Source of the DNA: Xanthostigma xanthostigma
Lineage: Eukaryota; Arthropoda; Insecta; Raphidioptera; Raphidiidae
Direction: 5' to 3'
DNA length: 64,000 nt
Assembly (NCBI GenBank): GCA_963575645.1
Contig: OY754466.1
Coordinates: 17,028,001-17,092,000, forward strand
Position numbers and translations under genes: made by a program. Under the pieces are notes generated by a model. It worked only from the letters and a program-made list of their open reading frames with translations. It was not told the origin of the DNA and did no database searches. Within the stretch, counting starts at the first letter, position 1, and each line of letters opens with the position of its first letter. Positions 33,568 to 43,951 of this stretch are shown piece after piece.

Positions 33568-34090
33568 ATAGTTTAGATAAACAAAAAACTAAAAAACACG
33601 CTTTTATAGCACATCGAACTAAAAAGTGAAAAATAATTCTTAATATAAGCAGAAAATAATAATGAACAAAAAATATTAGTATTGTGAAAAAAGCGTGAGG
33701 CGCTTTGTGCCATATTTTTCGTATATGGAACGCCTCACGCTTTTTTCACAATAATACTAATATTTTTGTTAATTATTATTTTCTGCTTATATTAATTAAG
33801 AATTATTTTTCACTTTTTAGTTCGATGTGCTATAAATGCGTGTTTTTTTTAGTTTTTTCAAACTATATTTATTTTTCACTTTTTAATTCGATGTGCTATA
33901 AAAGGCTTGATTGATCAGGATAATGAGATAAACTTATCAAATTATTGTATTGTCACCAGTTCTTGATAAGAGTACAAAGTTTAAATTAAATCTGTCCTTT
34001 TAAGTGGGTCAAAATCGAGCCCAAAGGAGTCGGTTACAACATAAGCGTGCTTACATGCATATATACAGGTGAAGCTAATATAAAGCGTGT
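33568..34090 (-). mobile_element. Fold-back family B, copy 3 (diverged)
   Basis: The hairpin 33568-33866 has arms around GTGAAAAAAGCGTGAGGCGC and a loop in the same orientation, relative to the body, as copies 4 and 5. The body follows on the right in reverse and ends at GCTAATATAAAGCGTGT, the complement of the ACGCTTTATATTAGC start. Confidence 0.7.
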
Positions 34091-34654
34091 AATAATATGT
34101 GTGTATAGTATCGACCTCGCGTAGGCAGTGACCATTAAACATGTCTTCAGCTTCGGTTTGTTTTTGTCGAAAGCGATCATTTAGAAGCTGAATATGCCCG
34201 AAGCCGAATGTTTTACCGAAGATGCTATTTTAAACCGAAAGTGACCGACGCCGATTATTCAGTAAGACTCTTTGAAACAGATGTAGCCGAGGCTTAAGAC
34301 AACTTATAGTGCTACGTTTTCAAATTGAAAGGACAGTGCCTTTAAATTTTAATACATCATTACGAAGTCTTCTAATGCTTTCAACAGGAAATCACGTAAG
34401 TGAGAGCTCAGCCAAGACACGACGCATACCAACCGATAATCGACCGATAACAGTACGTTATCCATGTTTGTTTACTTAACTACCAATTAAAATCGAATTT
34501 TTGTGTTATAGCTTATTGTTAAAGTTCTTGATTACATTTTTCGAATTGTTATTTCGACACGGCGGCCATTTTTAAAAAAAGAGTTGGTGATTTATTATGT
34601 CCGTGAATCTATAAAGAATGAAATTCTAATTTATACAGACTATTATTTCACATA
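34091..34654. other. No recognisable feature
   Basis: Nothing supported. Confidence 0.4.
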
Positions 34655-34720
34655 GAAAACCGGCCAAGTGCGAGTTGGACTCGCGCACCGAGTGTTCCGT
34701 ACAAACTGGTATAGGTATGT
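34655..34720 (+). repeat. Head of dispersed repeat family F
   Basis: AAAACCGGCCAAGTGCGAGT, TGGACTCGCGCACCGAGTGT and TCCGTACAAA make up the well-known head of a highly abundant insect repeat. It is followed by a family M-like GATCGAGGTACGAAGAAA. Confidence 0.6.
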
Positions 34721-36125
34721 AAATAGTAATAAAAAGTATGTAGGTACTTTCGATCGAGGTACGAAGAAAAAAAATTTGATTCGTCGTGTTTTCTCACTGA
34801 AGATACAAGAAAAATTATGAAAAATTCACCATAAGCATTTATGCATTTTGGTTGCAGATATATGATCTATGTAAATGAAATGCGTTAATTAAAGCCAAAG
34901 GAAACGGTTTATCAAAAGTGACAGTTCTTTCTTTAGCTGTGTTCATATTTCTTGTTGACATTTTTAATTTTTTTCATTTCTATATCGGGACGGCGCTGCG
35001 TTGAAAGTAGAACTTTGAACGTAAATTAAAGCATAATATAAAAGTCGACGGATGAAATAATTCTAAAATAGTAATTCATGTATCTAGATTGTAAAGCATT
35101 ATGAGTTGTGACATTATGCTAACACGAAGGACAAGCGAGTTTTAACAGTTACGCGTGTCATAAAAGCATTACAATCGAGATACTATACATGTTTTAACGT
35201 CCCTTCATAACATGCATGAGGTGCTGTGATATAACTGCGAGTTCCGGATAATATTAATTCCGCAAATGATAACTAGAGGTTCCTCACCCTATCCTGGTAC
35301 AGATATAGGCAACTATTTCAGAATTTGTGTAAGATACTTCCTGTTTAAGTTGTTTTTACTGCGCAGAAACCTGAGAACACATTTTTATGGATATTTGGTT
35401 TATTTCAATAAACGGTAATTTCTCAGGTCATTCAAAAGACCAGAACTCTTCCGGAATTTGTATAAGGGACCCCTAATTCTCCTTCTCAATGTCCATACAG
35501 CTCAGAACTGACAATTCTCTATGGATATTTTTGTTATTACGATTATCAGGGATCCTATTTTTTTTAACTCGGTAGAACTATGTACAGAATAAGTTTAGGA
35601 TGTAGATCTTTCTTAATTTCAGCCCTAGTACCCTCAAATTTGTGAAATTCGATGAGATACTAAAATCCGATTTGCGCATTTCATTTTTTTCAAAATGCGG
35701 TTTCAATAGTAAAATCGACGGAACTATTGTTAAAACTTGTCAGGAATTGTAGAACTATACGGGATGCCAGTTTATATGCAGTTTATTTGTGAAATGCTGA
35801 TACTTAACTTCACACACATAATTATTTTTTCATTAATACATCAAATTGTGTTACTAATAGTCCTTATTATACTAAAAAATATTACTGTTTGTTCACCAAA
35901 AGCTTTACAAAATTGTATTATTTAATAAAAAAATCGCATTTTTGAGTGCGTTTTTTTAGTGATTTGATATATTCGGTATTTGGCCGAATAGTAGAGTACG
36001 CGCGGCGAAAGATGAAGCCACCGCGTCATAGTAACGTGAATGCATTGCGCCCGCCTTCTAACTTGCTATTGGCTGTTTCGGAGATCTATGTGCGTCGAGT
36101 GTTTTCTAGAGACGTGGAATTTTAA
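34721..36125. other. No recognisable feature, then CpG-rich upstream region
   Basis: Most is featureless. From about 35980 to 36120 the sequence becomes CpG richer and contains ATTGG (inverted CCAAT, 36069), which could be a promoter for the ORF at 36126. Confidence 0.35.
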
Positions 36126-36422
36126 ATGGATATGTCGAATTTATTCCGCACGGCACTGTCTGCGGGCAAGCAGGCGTTCACTAGCATATTATTGATGACG
36201 TGCCTGGCTTCATCTCTCACCGCGGGCACTCTTGTAGTACCTATGCTACATTCAGCCGATACTGAATATTTAAAAAAAAGTAGCTTAATATTCATGGCAT
36301 CTCTAATTTATATACCTGAAAATTTAGGTTTAGTATGTATCTATTTGGATTGTATACGAAATCTATACGCCAACTTTGCTGTCTCTGTTGCTCATGCGGT
36401 TATAAACGACATATTCTTTTTT
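36126..36422 (+). CDS. Unknown open frame, possible first exon truncated by repeat
   Basis: It starts MDMSNLFRTALSAGKQAF, followed by a hydrophobic stretch TSILLMTCLASSLTAGTLVV. The first 35 codons use more G/C than neighbours, and a CpG-rich block lies upstream. After 36422 the frame runs into fold-back family B, copy 4, so anything beyond is not native. No consensus donor ends it clearly. Not recognised; it may be a decayed exon or chance. Confidence 0.2.
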
Positions 36423-37203
36423 AAACGCTTTATATTAGCTTGGGTTGTAACTAACTATGTATGTATGTATGTAACTATGTCCGTAACGGAATCTTTGAGC
36501 ATAATTTTCACCAATTTCCCGAAGTCTGATTAATTTGAAACTTTGCATACGTATCAAGGACCGATGACAATGCAATAATTTGATAACAGTTTCCCATTAT
36601 CCTTATTAGGACCCCCAGGATTAATAAATTCTTTTATAGATCCTCTGTAGTAAACGCTTTATTTTCACCAATTTCCCGAAGTCTGATTAATTTGAAACTT
36701 TGCATATGTATCAAGGACCGATGACAATGCAATAATTTGATAACAGTTTCCCATTATCCTTATTATTAAACGCTTTATATTAGTTTGGGTTGTAACTATG
36801 TATGTATGTCCGTAACGGAATCTTTGAGCATAATTTTCACCAATTTACCGAAGTCTGATTAATTTGAAACTTTGCATACGTATCAAGGACCGATGACAAT
36901 GCAATAATTTGATAACAGTTTCCCATTATCCTTATTAGGACCCCCAGGATTAATAAATTCTTTTATAGATCCTCACTAAAAAGTGAAAAATAAAATATAG
37001 TTTAAAAAAAACTAAAAAACACGCTTTATATCGGACTAAAAAGTAAAAAATAATTGTTTTAAAATAAGCTTAAAAAGCGTTGGGCGCTCGATGTACGAAA
37101 ATGTGGAACAAAGCGCCCCACGCTTTTTAAGCTTATTTTAAAACAATTATTTTTTACTTTTTAGTCCGATATAAAGCGTGTTTTTTAGTTTTTTTTAAAC
37201 TAT
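36423..37203 (+). mobile_element. Fold-back family B, copy 4, with triplicated body
   Basis: The body occurs three times: 36423-36650, a shortened 36651-36767, and 36768-36996. Each starts with AACGCTTTAT and contains CCGAAGTCTGATTAATTTGA and CAAGGACCGATGACAATGCA. The hairpin 36997-37203 is 207 bp, identical in length to copy 2, with near-perfect arms and the common loop orientation GGGCGCTCGATGTACGAAAA. Tandem gain of body segments next to a single hairpin suggests recombination or replication slippage. Confidence 0.8.
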
Positions 37204-37602
37204 ATTTTTTTAAATTGTTCCTCGAACATTTCGAATTTTGTCACCATCTGTAGTGCCATATAGTCACAAATAGTTTACCATTCGGCGACCGGTAAGGTGT
37301 AAGCTGTGCTGTCGAATACAGTATCGTTAATGGAGAAACGTTCCTAATTTGGATGTGTCGCGTTTCTTCCCCCCTCGATATAAAGCACCGTTAAGTATAC
37401 ATGTGTTCTTGTTTATCTAAGTTGTTTTGATACATTATGTACTACCATATTCGTATTATGTGCTTGTGTACACTACCGATAAACACAAATATAATCGGAG
37501 TTCGATTTTAGATGGTTTTACCTAATCACAGAACAATTACTTTAATATAGGTACAGTGGCTTCGCGCTTTTTTTAAGATGGGGGTTTTGGACATGGTCAT
37601 AA
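37204..37602. other. No recognisable feature
   Basis: Nothing supported. Confidence 0.4.
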
Positions 37603-37806
37603 TACTCGAGGAAAAAATCAATTGAAATTCCCCTGGCGACGAAAGACGTTTTTAAGTATTGCCCGGAAAATTACGCAGCCTATATATACAATAGACTACC
37701 TGAAAGGTGTAAAAATAATACATATTCAATTTTTAAAAGGAATGTAAAAACATTTTTATTAGAACGGGTCTTTTATAGCATAGATGAATTTTTATGTTGC
37801 GAATAA
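37603..37806 (+). pseudogene. Non-LTR retrotransposon C-terminal fragment
   Basis: The frame reads YSRKKSIEIPLATKDVF, YCPENYAAYIYNRLPE, YSIFKRNVKTFLLERVFYS, IDEFLCCE, stop. I-Y-N-R-L-P-E followed by F-K-R-N-V-K-T-F-L-L is the typical end of LINE ORF2 proteins. The AATAAATAAA-rich tail follows. The frame is intact over 67 codons, so the copy may be fairly recent. Confidence 0.75.
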
Positions 37807-37822
37807 TTTTATTCTCTAATAA

Positions 37823-38101
37823 TAAATAAAATTATCGACCAATTTTTCAGACAATATATTAACAAAAAAAATCAATAATACATTTAACGTTTCGATCCGG
37901 ATTTGGATCTTCTTCAGAACGGATCTAAAAATATAAAAAAATAATTAATAATTAGTTTCTATTTATTTTTAATGTAATTCGTGAATAATTTTTTTAATAT
38001 ATATTCACGAATTACATTAAAAATAAATAGAAACTAATTTCTCTAATATTTTATATTGTGTAATAAATGAAATTATCGACCAATTTTTCAGACAATATAT
38101 T
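37823..38101. repeat. Perfect 37-bp inverted repeat inside a direct repeat pair
   Basis: The arms at 37950-37986 and 38003-38039 are perfect complements (AATTAGTTTCTATTTATTTT...) around a 16-bp AT loop. They lie between two copies of AAATTATCGACCAATTTTTC plus AGACAATATATTA at about 37827 and 38068. CGATCCGGATTTGGATCTTC near 37892 is a motif often linked to retroelement ends in animals. Confidence 0.7.
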
Positions 38102-38425
38102 ATATTGTGTAAATTATACGTTGTAATTTATAATGTTTAATATGTATTTTGTTGACTTGTCAAACAGATTTTCTATATCTCGATTGACAAAATATATATC
38201 TATCTATCAAGAAAAAGAAAAACGGAACTCATATTATCAGGACCGTACCGACAATGGGGCCAGCAGGGCCACCGACGAATAGTGGCCTTTTTCATGGCCT
38301 ACTTTTTAGAAGTTTAAAGGTGTCCACATCGTTTTTTACTGTTTGGAGCCATTCCACAAATTATCTCTAGAATTGTATGTAAAAAAAACATTGAAAAAAA
38401 TGTATTTTTGTTGTTTTTTATTTGC
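38102..38425. other. No recognisable feature
   Basis: Nothing supported. Confidence 0.4.
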
Positions 38426-38599
38426 AAGATTTTTCATTGATGCTCCGTTCCTTAGCGTGATATTGTATAGCATATAGCCTTCCTCGATAAATGAACTATC
38501 CAACAAAAAGTTCTTTATTTCAATTGGAACCAGTACTTCCTGAGATTAGCGCGTTCAACCAAACAAACAAACTCTTCAGCTTTATATATTAGTATTAGA
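38426..38599 (-). repeat. Family A (Helitron-like) copy
   Basis: On the minus strand it starts A|TCTAATACTAATATATAAAG, then the TTTG run, GCGCTAATCTCAGGAAGTAC, ATAGTTCATTTATCGAGG and GAACGGAGCATCAATG. Confidence 0.65.
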
Positions 38600-39170
38600 T
38601 TTAAAGCATTTTTTTATTATTAAGCCGCTTCGTTTTTAGGTTCTGCTAGAGCCAAATAACCTGGAAATATCGTCGACAGAAACCGTTGACCAATTTCACT
38701 CTCCCATCCTAAGAAGGTAGATTTATGATGATAAATCCACTTTCTTAGGAGTGGCTACTAACTATAACCCTATATCTTTGCTGTCGCGCAGTCGGATTTA
38801 TAGAGAACTGTTGTCCGGTAGCGTATGGAAACAGCATAGCTTACAGGTGTATAATGTATATGCAACTATATTATGTACATAATGTCATGTAGCGAAGTGC
38901 GTGACCTCTGTAAGGTCGTGTCTTTTAAGGAATCTGAACTGTCATTGGACAGGTACAGTGTGTGTCCGCACCGTACACCTTACACACGCACATACCTTCA
39001 CACGTGTACGTGACTGGTTACTCGGATTGTAAAAAATGCTCTCGACAATTTTCAATCTTTTGATCGCAGAAATCATTTTGTTATGTAACATTTCCTATTC
39101 TGATAAATTGATCTTACACTTCTGATAATTGTTAAATCTATCCCGAATTGATTTCTCGTGTCAGAGTGCA

Positions 39171-39262
39171 GGAAAAAATGTGTTACGAGATAGTTTCAAG
39201 TTCAGATATTTAGTCTGTACAAGTTAATCTTAACATGAAACTATCTCGTAACACTTTTTTCC
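39171..39262. repeat. 31-bp inverted repeat
   Basis: GGAAAAAATGTGTTACGAGA continuing TAGTTTCAAGTT (39171-39202) is mirrored at 39232-39262 with two differences; loop 29 nt. The rest of 38600-39384 is unassigned. Confidence 0.7.
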
Positions 39263-39474
39263 ACGTGTACAAATACAATAGTATGATTTGAAACTAGAAG
39301 TTTCAGTTCTGTAATGCGTTCTCGCAACACATTTTTAATTTTTTCGCAGGTTTACTTGCAAATAATAAATAAGAAAACACATTCTACAACAAAATTTTCG
39401 TATAGGTTTACTGCAAATATTGTTTTTTTTTTTTGGCTCAAGTATTATTCTGATAAATTAGTCGAAAATATTAT

Positions 39475-40104
39475 ATACAGGGTGTCCCTAAAAGGTCTTT
39501 ACAATGGCCTACCACATATTCTTCAGGCCAAAACAACTCGATACAAGCAAACTTACCTCAGTACAAAGTTGCTTAGTTTGGGCGCTAGACGGCTCTTAAG
39601 TTACAATTTTCAAATCGTTTTTGCTTTATAACTTTGAAACGGCTCATGACATTTTACTCAAATTTGGTACGTTGGCATAGCTTTATTGGGCAATAAAACC
39701 CATGTCATAATAATGATGAATATCATTCCATGGGCGTAGAACTTGATTTTTTCTATAATTAGACATCTAAAACTTCTACCCCAATGGAAAAAAATCAGTT
39801 TGAGTATGAAATCTGGATCACGCGACTCATTTACTACAAAAAAGGTACTCTTGATAAAATTCGATTACTCTCATAGTTTCGACAAAATTTTAATTTTAGT
39901 AATTTAGAGCATAATTAAATATTAAAACGAATAACAGATATTTCATAAAAATTGTTCAAAATGTTCATCATTTTCACGTTTACAAAAATGTATACGACGC
40001 AAAAAATTGAAATGTACTTTTTGCATAATTTTTTTATCGCCTGTAAGATTATTTGTTGCTTGTTGGATACGTTGACATAGTTGTTCTACAGTATTCACAT
40101 ATTT
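39475..40104 (-). pseudogene. Mariner/IS630-like transposon remnant with transposase tail
   Basis: The left edge TATACAGGGTGTCCCTAAAA is a characteristic terminal sequence of an insect transposon group with DD34E transposases. On the minus strand, positions about 40110-39943 translate to RIKYVNTVEQLCQRIQQA, then HFNFLRRIHFCKRENDEHFEQFL, stop. This resembles the last segment of such transposases (V-x-x-L-x-x-R-I...L-R-R...C...G/D-x-H-F-E). The other end is missing, so the element is truncated at its junction with family D. Confidence 0.6.
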
Positions 40105-40163
40105 AATTCGAGTCCAGGCCGGCCGCGTGGTATGCCAGCATCCCACCACTGAACTACCAATGC
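40105..40163 (-). pseudogene. tRNA-Gly-like fragment in family D
   Basis: On the minus strand it reads GCATTGGTAGTTCAGTGGTG, then an anticodon region CATACCACGCGG and a damaged T loop CTGGACTCGAAT. It lacks the 3' acceptor strand, which was replaced by the transposon remnant. It is closer to genuine tRNA-Gly at its 5' end than the 10424 copy. Confidence 0.6.
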
Positions 40164-40292
40164 TTACTAATAATTAATCAATGTTTATACAGGTTTATTA
40201 TAATAGTACAATTTCGTGACAAATTCTGTTACAAATTTCGTTATACATAGGGAAACGTGTTTACCTCCGTTTTTAAAGAAGTATTCACTTCA

Positions 40293-40569
40293 TTAAATCG
40301 TACACTTTCGCACGCCGCGCCGGTATCGATTTAAGTAAACAACGACGACAAGGTGATACGGTTTTGTGTAAATCTCAGACACATTTAGAAATGAGAACCT
40401 ACATCGATTGGTATTTTCTATTTAAAGATATTATACTAGTTTAAATTATAAACTTTCAAAAACTATAAGGATTAAATGAAGACATTTATTTTCTCTACGT
40501 TTTTATACATCATTTGTAGAATTTTGATTATCTACCTATTTTAACAAACATATTTTTATTGTGTTTCAG
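40293..40569 (+). other. Intron end upstream of PH-domain exon
   Basis: No repeat recognised. The last 30 bases are pyrimidine rich (TATTTTTATTGTGTTTCAG), giving a strong 3' splice site. Confidence 0.55.
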
Positions 40570-40650
40570 GCAAGTCGGAAAGTTTCAAAATGCGGTTACT
40601 TATTCGTTGCACCTGGCTGGGATTTTTCTGATCCCCTCAATCGTACAAAG
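40570..40650 (+). CDS. osp: Internal exon of an outspread/MPRIP-like protein, start of PH domain
   Basis: An 81-nt exon, phase 0 on both sides, between a strong acceptor (TTTATTGTGTTTCAG|G) and a perfect donor (AAAG|GTAAGT). It encodes [19 protein letters not shown] plus [15 protein letters not shown]-x-W-D-F-x-x-P-x-x-R-T-K is the first beta strands of the first PH domain of insect outspread. In vertebrate MPRIP the equivalent is GGWLLLAPDGTDFDNPVHRS before KWQRRFF. The family binds F-actin and links RhoA signalling to myosin phosphatase. The exon that should continue with W-Q-R-R-F-F was not found to 64000, so the following intron would exceed 23 kb. A second frame is also open ([16 protein letters not shown]), but the PH match makes frame 1 preferable. 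Identification is from remembered family sequence. Confidence 0.72.
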
Positions 40651-40651
40651 G

Positions 40652-40948
40652 TAAGTCGCAACTCGTTTTTTTATGTGATTAGAAAAGTTTAACATGGAAT
40701 GAATTTTTTTATCGAGAGTCAGTACCCACTTTTTGATTCTCCCCAAATACGTTTACCCATTTCAACTAGATTATTTTTATTTTGTGAATCACTGACCAAG
40801 CATATATATATAGCAAATAAACTTGTCTTGCACAAATACAACACTTCATATACAGGGCGAAGTTTTAAGACCCGAACACCCTTTGATTTCATAAGTAATG
40901 CGTCCCTGATTGTGGTCTCCGAGGTTTGCGCCTCTGACGCGACCTCCG
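40652..40948. other. No recognisable feature
   Basis: Intron start. TATACAGGGCGAAGTTTTAA near 40851 looks like a lone transposon end. Confidence 0.4.
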
Positions 40949-41585
40949 ATAGTCCGCTCAAAATAGACAAGAAAATAGTGGTAGGTTTACAATAATTCGC
41001 ATAGAGCTGAAAATTGGTACAGGACTTAGGTACACTATTACAAATGAAACCGATCTTACATCTGCCAAAAAAATATTATAAGTCAAAGGTTAAAAGTATC
41101 AGTTTTGTGCAATTTTTTCGTAAACGGTAATTATTATCTAAAAATAGATCAGACAAAAGTTGTAGATCATTCAATTGTCTACAAGAATTGTTCATATACT
41201 TTTTTCCCTACGAATCACCATTCTTTTGAAATGGTGATTTCATACATCCAAAAAATATGCATATTAATATTTAATGTTATTTTTGATATACATAGACATT
41301 TTGGTCCCATATCTCAGAAATTGTGATTCGTAGGGAAAAAAATATAAGAACAGTTTTTGTAGACAATTGCATGATCTGCAACTTTTGTCTGACCTATTTT
41401 TAGATAACATTTACCGTTTACGAGAAAAGTGCAAAAAACCGATACTTTGGACCTTTGACCTTGAATAAATTTTTAAGCAGATGTAGGATCGGTGGGGATT
41501 TTTGATATTTTATTTGCATAGTGTACTTTCAGCTCTGTGCGAATTATAGTAAATTGAAATGTTTATTTTGACTGGACTTCTATAT
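40949..41585. mobile_element. Large fold-back element (family T), copy 1
   Basis: Arms of about 250 bp mirror one another: ATAGTCCGCTCAAAATAGAC...GCATAGAGCTGAAAATTGGT at the left, and the complement at 41480-41585. The centre has paired blocks GTAGATCATTCAATTGTCTA and CCTACGAATCACCATTC with their inverses. A second copy is at 62422-63052. It is possibly TA-flanked. No ORF is meaningful. Confidence 0.75.
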
Positions 41586-42034
41586 CATCAGAGCCTAGCT
41601 ACAATGATGGACATCGTTTGCGACAGAGCAAGACATAAAAACGATCGTCATGAATTTACTTTCAATGTACGTGACATGTGAAAGGCTTTAAAATTTAATT
41701 TTAAAAAACACGTCCATTAAATCGTTGAAACTATAACTTAGTACATTTTTAATAGAAATCAAATAAAGTGTGCAAGTAAATAGTAATTTATATATACGCG
41801 CTGTTTAAAAATAGATGTTATTTGCACGATAGTAAAACGGTACAGTTTTATGGCACTGTTTATGGGGAATTAAAAGTCAGCATAAGGTGAGAGTTATATT
41901 ATCTTATCTGTATTGGAATCCGTAAGTTCGTGTTCTGAACGTTTTAAGTCTTTGTTTGTTTTACGAGTGCAAAATAGACATGGTCCAGATCTTACCACAA
42001 GAGGGCAGAAATATTGTAATAAAAAACAGGTAAG
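41586..42034. other. No recognisable feature
   Basis: Nothing supported. Confidence 0.4.
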
Positions 42035-42164
42035 CTCAAAAATAGTGATGTGCCGGATCATTAAAAATGTATATGCGCGGATACGGATCTGAATACGGAT
42101 ATTTGGTTTCAAGATCCGCGGATACGGATACGGATCTTAACTTTCTTAGAGTACGCGGCGGTAA

Positions 42165-42279
42165 ATATTGCACATCGACCTTTGGAAAGAGACTATCTGT
42201 TATAGGAAAAAGTTATTGGCCTCTTTAAGAGTTAACTCTCATAACAGATTGTCTCTTTCCAAAGATCGATGTGCAATAT
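42165..42279. repeat. 39-bp inverted repeat within the hAT element
   Basis: ATATTGCACATCGACCTTTG... (42165-42203) and 42241-42279 are complementary with about two mismatches; loop 37 nt. Confidence 0.75.
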
Positions 42280-42300
42280 CTCAATATAAAGATAGTTTTT

Positions 42301-42732
42301 AAACGCTTTATATTAGCTTGGGTTGTAACTAACTATGTATGTAACGGAATCTTTGAGCATAATTTTCACCAATTTCCCGAAGTCTGATTAATTTGAAACT
42401 TTGCATACGTATCAAGGACCGATGACAATGCAATAATTTGATAACAGTTTCCCATTATCCTTATTAGGACCCCCAGGATTAATAAATTCTTTTATAGATC
42501 CTCAAACTAAAAAGTGAAAAATAAAATATAGTTTAAAAAAACTAAAAAACACGCTTTATATCGAACTAAAAAGTAAAAAATAATTTTTTTAAAATAAGCT
42601 TAAAAAGCGTTGGGCGCTCGATGTACGAAAATGTGGAACAAAGCGCCCCACGCTTTTTAAGCTTATTTTAAAAAAATTATTTTTTACTTTTTAGTTCGAT
42701 ATAAAGCGTGTTTTTTAGTTTTTTTAAACTAT
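42301..42732 (+). mobile_element. Fold-back family B, copy 5
   Basis: The body AAACGCTTTATATTAGCTTG...TTTTATAGATCCTC is nearly identical to copies 2 and 4. The hairpin 42528-42732 (205 bp) has the common loop orientation. The position inside the hAT element shows the fold-back inserted after the hAT did. Near-identity of copies 2, 4 and 5 suggests recent spread. Confidence 0.82.
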
Positions 42733-43257
42733 ATTTTATTTAGTACCTTTGAGTTATGTACTGTTGATATGCTACTCACTACGATAAATGTTTGCAATAT
42801 AAAGGTGCCAAATACGATTTTAAGAAATAAAAAATAATCTGAATGGAATTTAACAGTTTTTCATTATTACCTAATCACCTATAGGTATATATAAAATTTC
42901 ATCTATGAATTGAAAATTAATAAGGTAAAAGATCCGCCAAAAACTAACGGATACGGATACGGATCTTTCATCTCCCTCGAATATCCGCGGATACGGATAC
43001 GGATATCCGGCACATCACTACTCAAAAACTAAAATCCGACTACTGAAAAATCGCGCTTTAAAAAAAAGTATGAGACACGAAAATCACCGTGGTCGTATGC
43101 CACCGACCCTATAACAAAACAATTAAAACAGTAGTAAGCGATCATAAGCCTTAGGCTTAAGGGCAAAGGGCATCAACCATTTTCGAATTTTTCAATTTAA
43201 TTTCTCTTTAATTGTATGAACGAACTATCTGATCTAGTTTACGTTTAGGTCACATGA

Positions 43258-43395
43258 GTTGGGACCTAACCTGCTCGGGCTTCCTATCCTGCCTACCGCC
43301 CGGCTTGCGGCAAGCCCCGCAAGCCAGGCCCGTAGGGGGCCGCATAGGCTGGGACCGGGCCCGGCTGACCAACGCCACCTCGACTATATTCAGCG
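43258..43395. other. GC-rich island of unknown origin
   Basis: About 65-70% G+C in an AT-rich neighbourhood, with a 9-bp hairpin GGCTTGCGG...CCGCAAGCC at about 43303-43327. Open on both strands (43254-43511 plus, 43293-43634 minus) without a recognisable domain. It could be a fragment of a GC-rich retroelement. Confidence 0.45.
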
Positions 43396-43407
43396 TTAGC
43401 ATTTGTA

Positions 43408-43500
43408 ATAGGGATGTAACGATACATCATTTTGCCGATACGATACCGATACCGATTACTGCAGTAAATAATCGGCGGTACCGATACCGATATCGATGGC
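43408..43500. repeat. Lone transposon-like end
   Basis: TAGGGATGTAACGATACATC followed by repeated CCGATACGATACCGATACCG resembles hAT-type ends seen in insects. The matching right end was not found. Confidence 0.35.
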
Positions 43501-43813
43501 TTAGTAGATAATATAAAAAAATAGGGTGGTCCAGTATTACGGCCTTCTCGAACACTAAAACTTTTGTCTGAAACATTTTTGAATATGATCAATAGTTTGA
43601 GTGCTATTGCTCTGTAACACTTTATGTGCCTCACCTGTATAACGAAAAAAAAAATGCTCGGTCTCTTGAAATTCGTTATAAAAAGGTTACATTGTATTTT
43701 AGTGTGTGAAAAATTATATTATTTATATATTTTAAAAGACTAAAAATTTTTTTTTATTCTTAGTACTACGATAATTTTTTTGAAAAAACGATAATTTTAC
43801 GCTCCTGCACATA

Positions 43814-43951
43814 ATGTCGTCGCCCAATAATGCCAGCACTGACTATATGGCCAGTCCGACACTGTCTGCATCATTGAATGTAAGCAAAAGTAAGGCCATC
43901 CTGCGCGATGAGTGTAAATCATCTTTGGAACCTACGGTTAAGGAGTCGTAA
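43814..43951 (+). CDS. Short unknown open frame
   Basis: Forty-five codons starting MSSPNNASTDYMASPTLSAS, Ser/Asn-rich and more GC-rich than its surroundings. A GTAAGC at 43880 could be a splice donor. Not recognised: a first exon, a transposase leader next to the lone hAT-like end at 43408, or chance. Confidence 0.2.
   Translation: MSSPNNASTDYMASPTLSASLNVSKSKAILRDECKSSLEPTVKES

Larger units (their letters stand above)
39385..40292 (-). mobile_element. Repeat family D, second copy, split by a transposon fragment
   Basis: The left part (39385-39474) and right part (40105-40292) match the continuous copy at 10286-10603. The 630-bp piece between them is foreign. The right part contains the tRNA-Gly-like block (40105-40163). 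Confidence 0.65.
42043..43020. mobile_element. hAT-type element, 978 bp, containing a nested fold-back
   Basis: The ends TAGTGATGTGCCGGAT and ATCCGGCACATCACTA are perfect inverted repeats with a perfect 8-bp target duplication CTCAAAAA (42035-42042, 43021-43028). The motif GGATACGGATACGGATC repeats near both ends. Inside are a 39-bp inverted repeat (42165-42279) and fold-back family B copy 5 (42301-42732). Confidence 0.9.

Noticed and set aside
40570-40650. Second open frame in the exon, [16 protein letters not shown], resembling the start of an SLC22-type transporter
   Set aside because: The alternative frame gives a much more specific PH-domain match and fits phase 0 at both splice sites.
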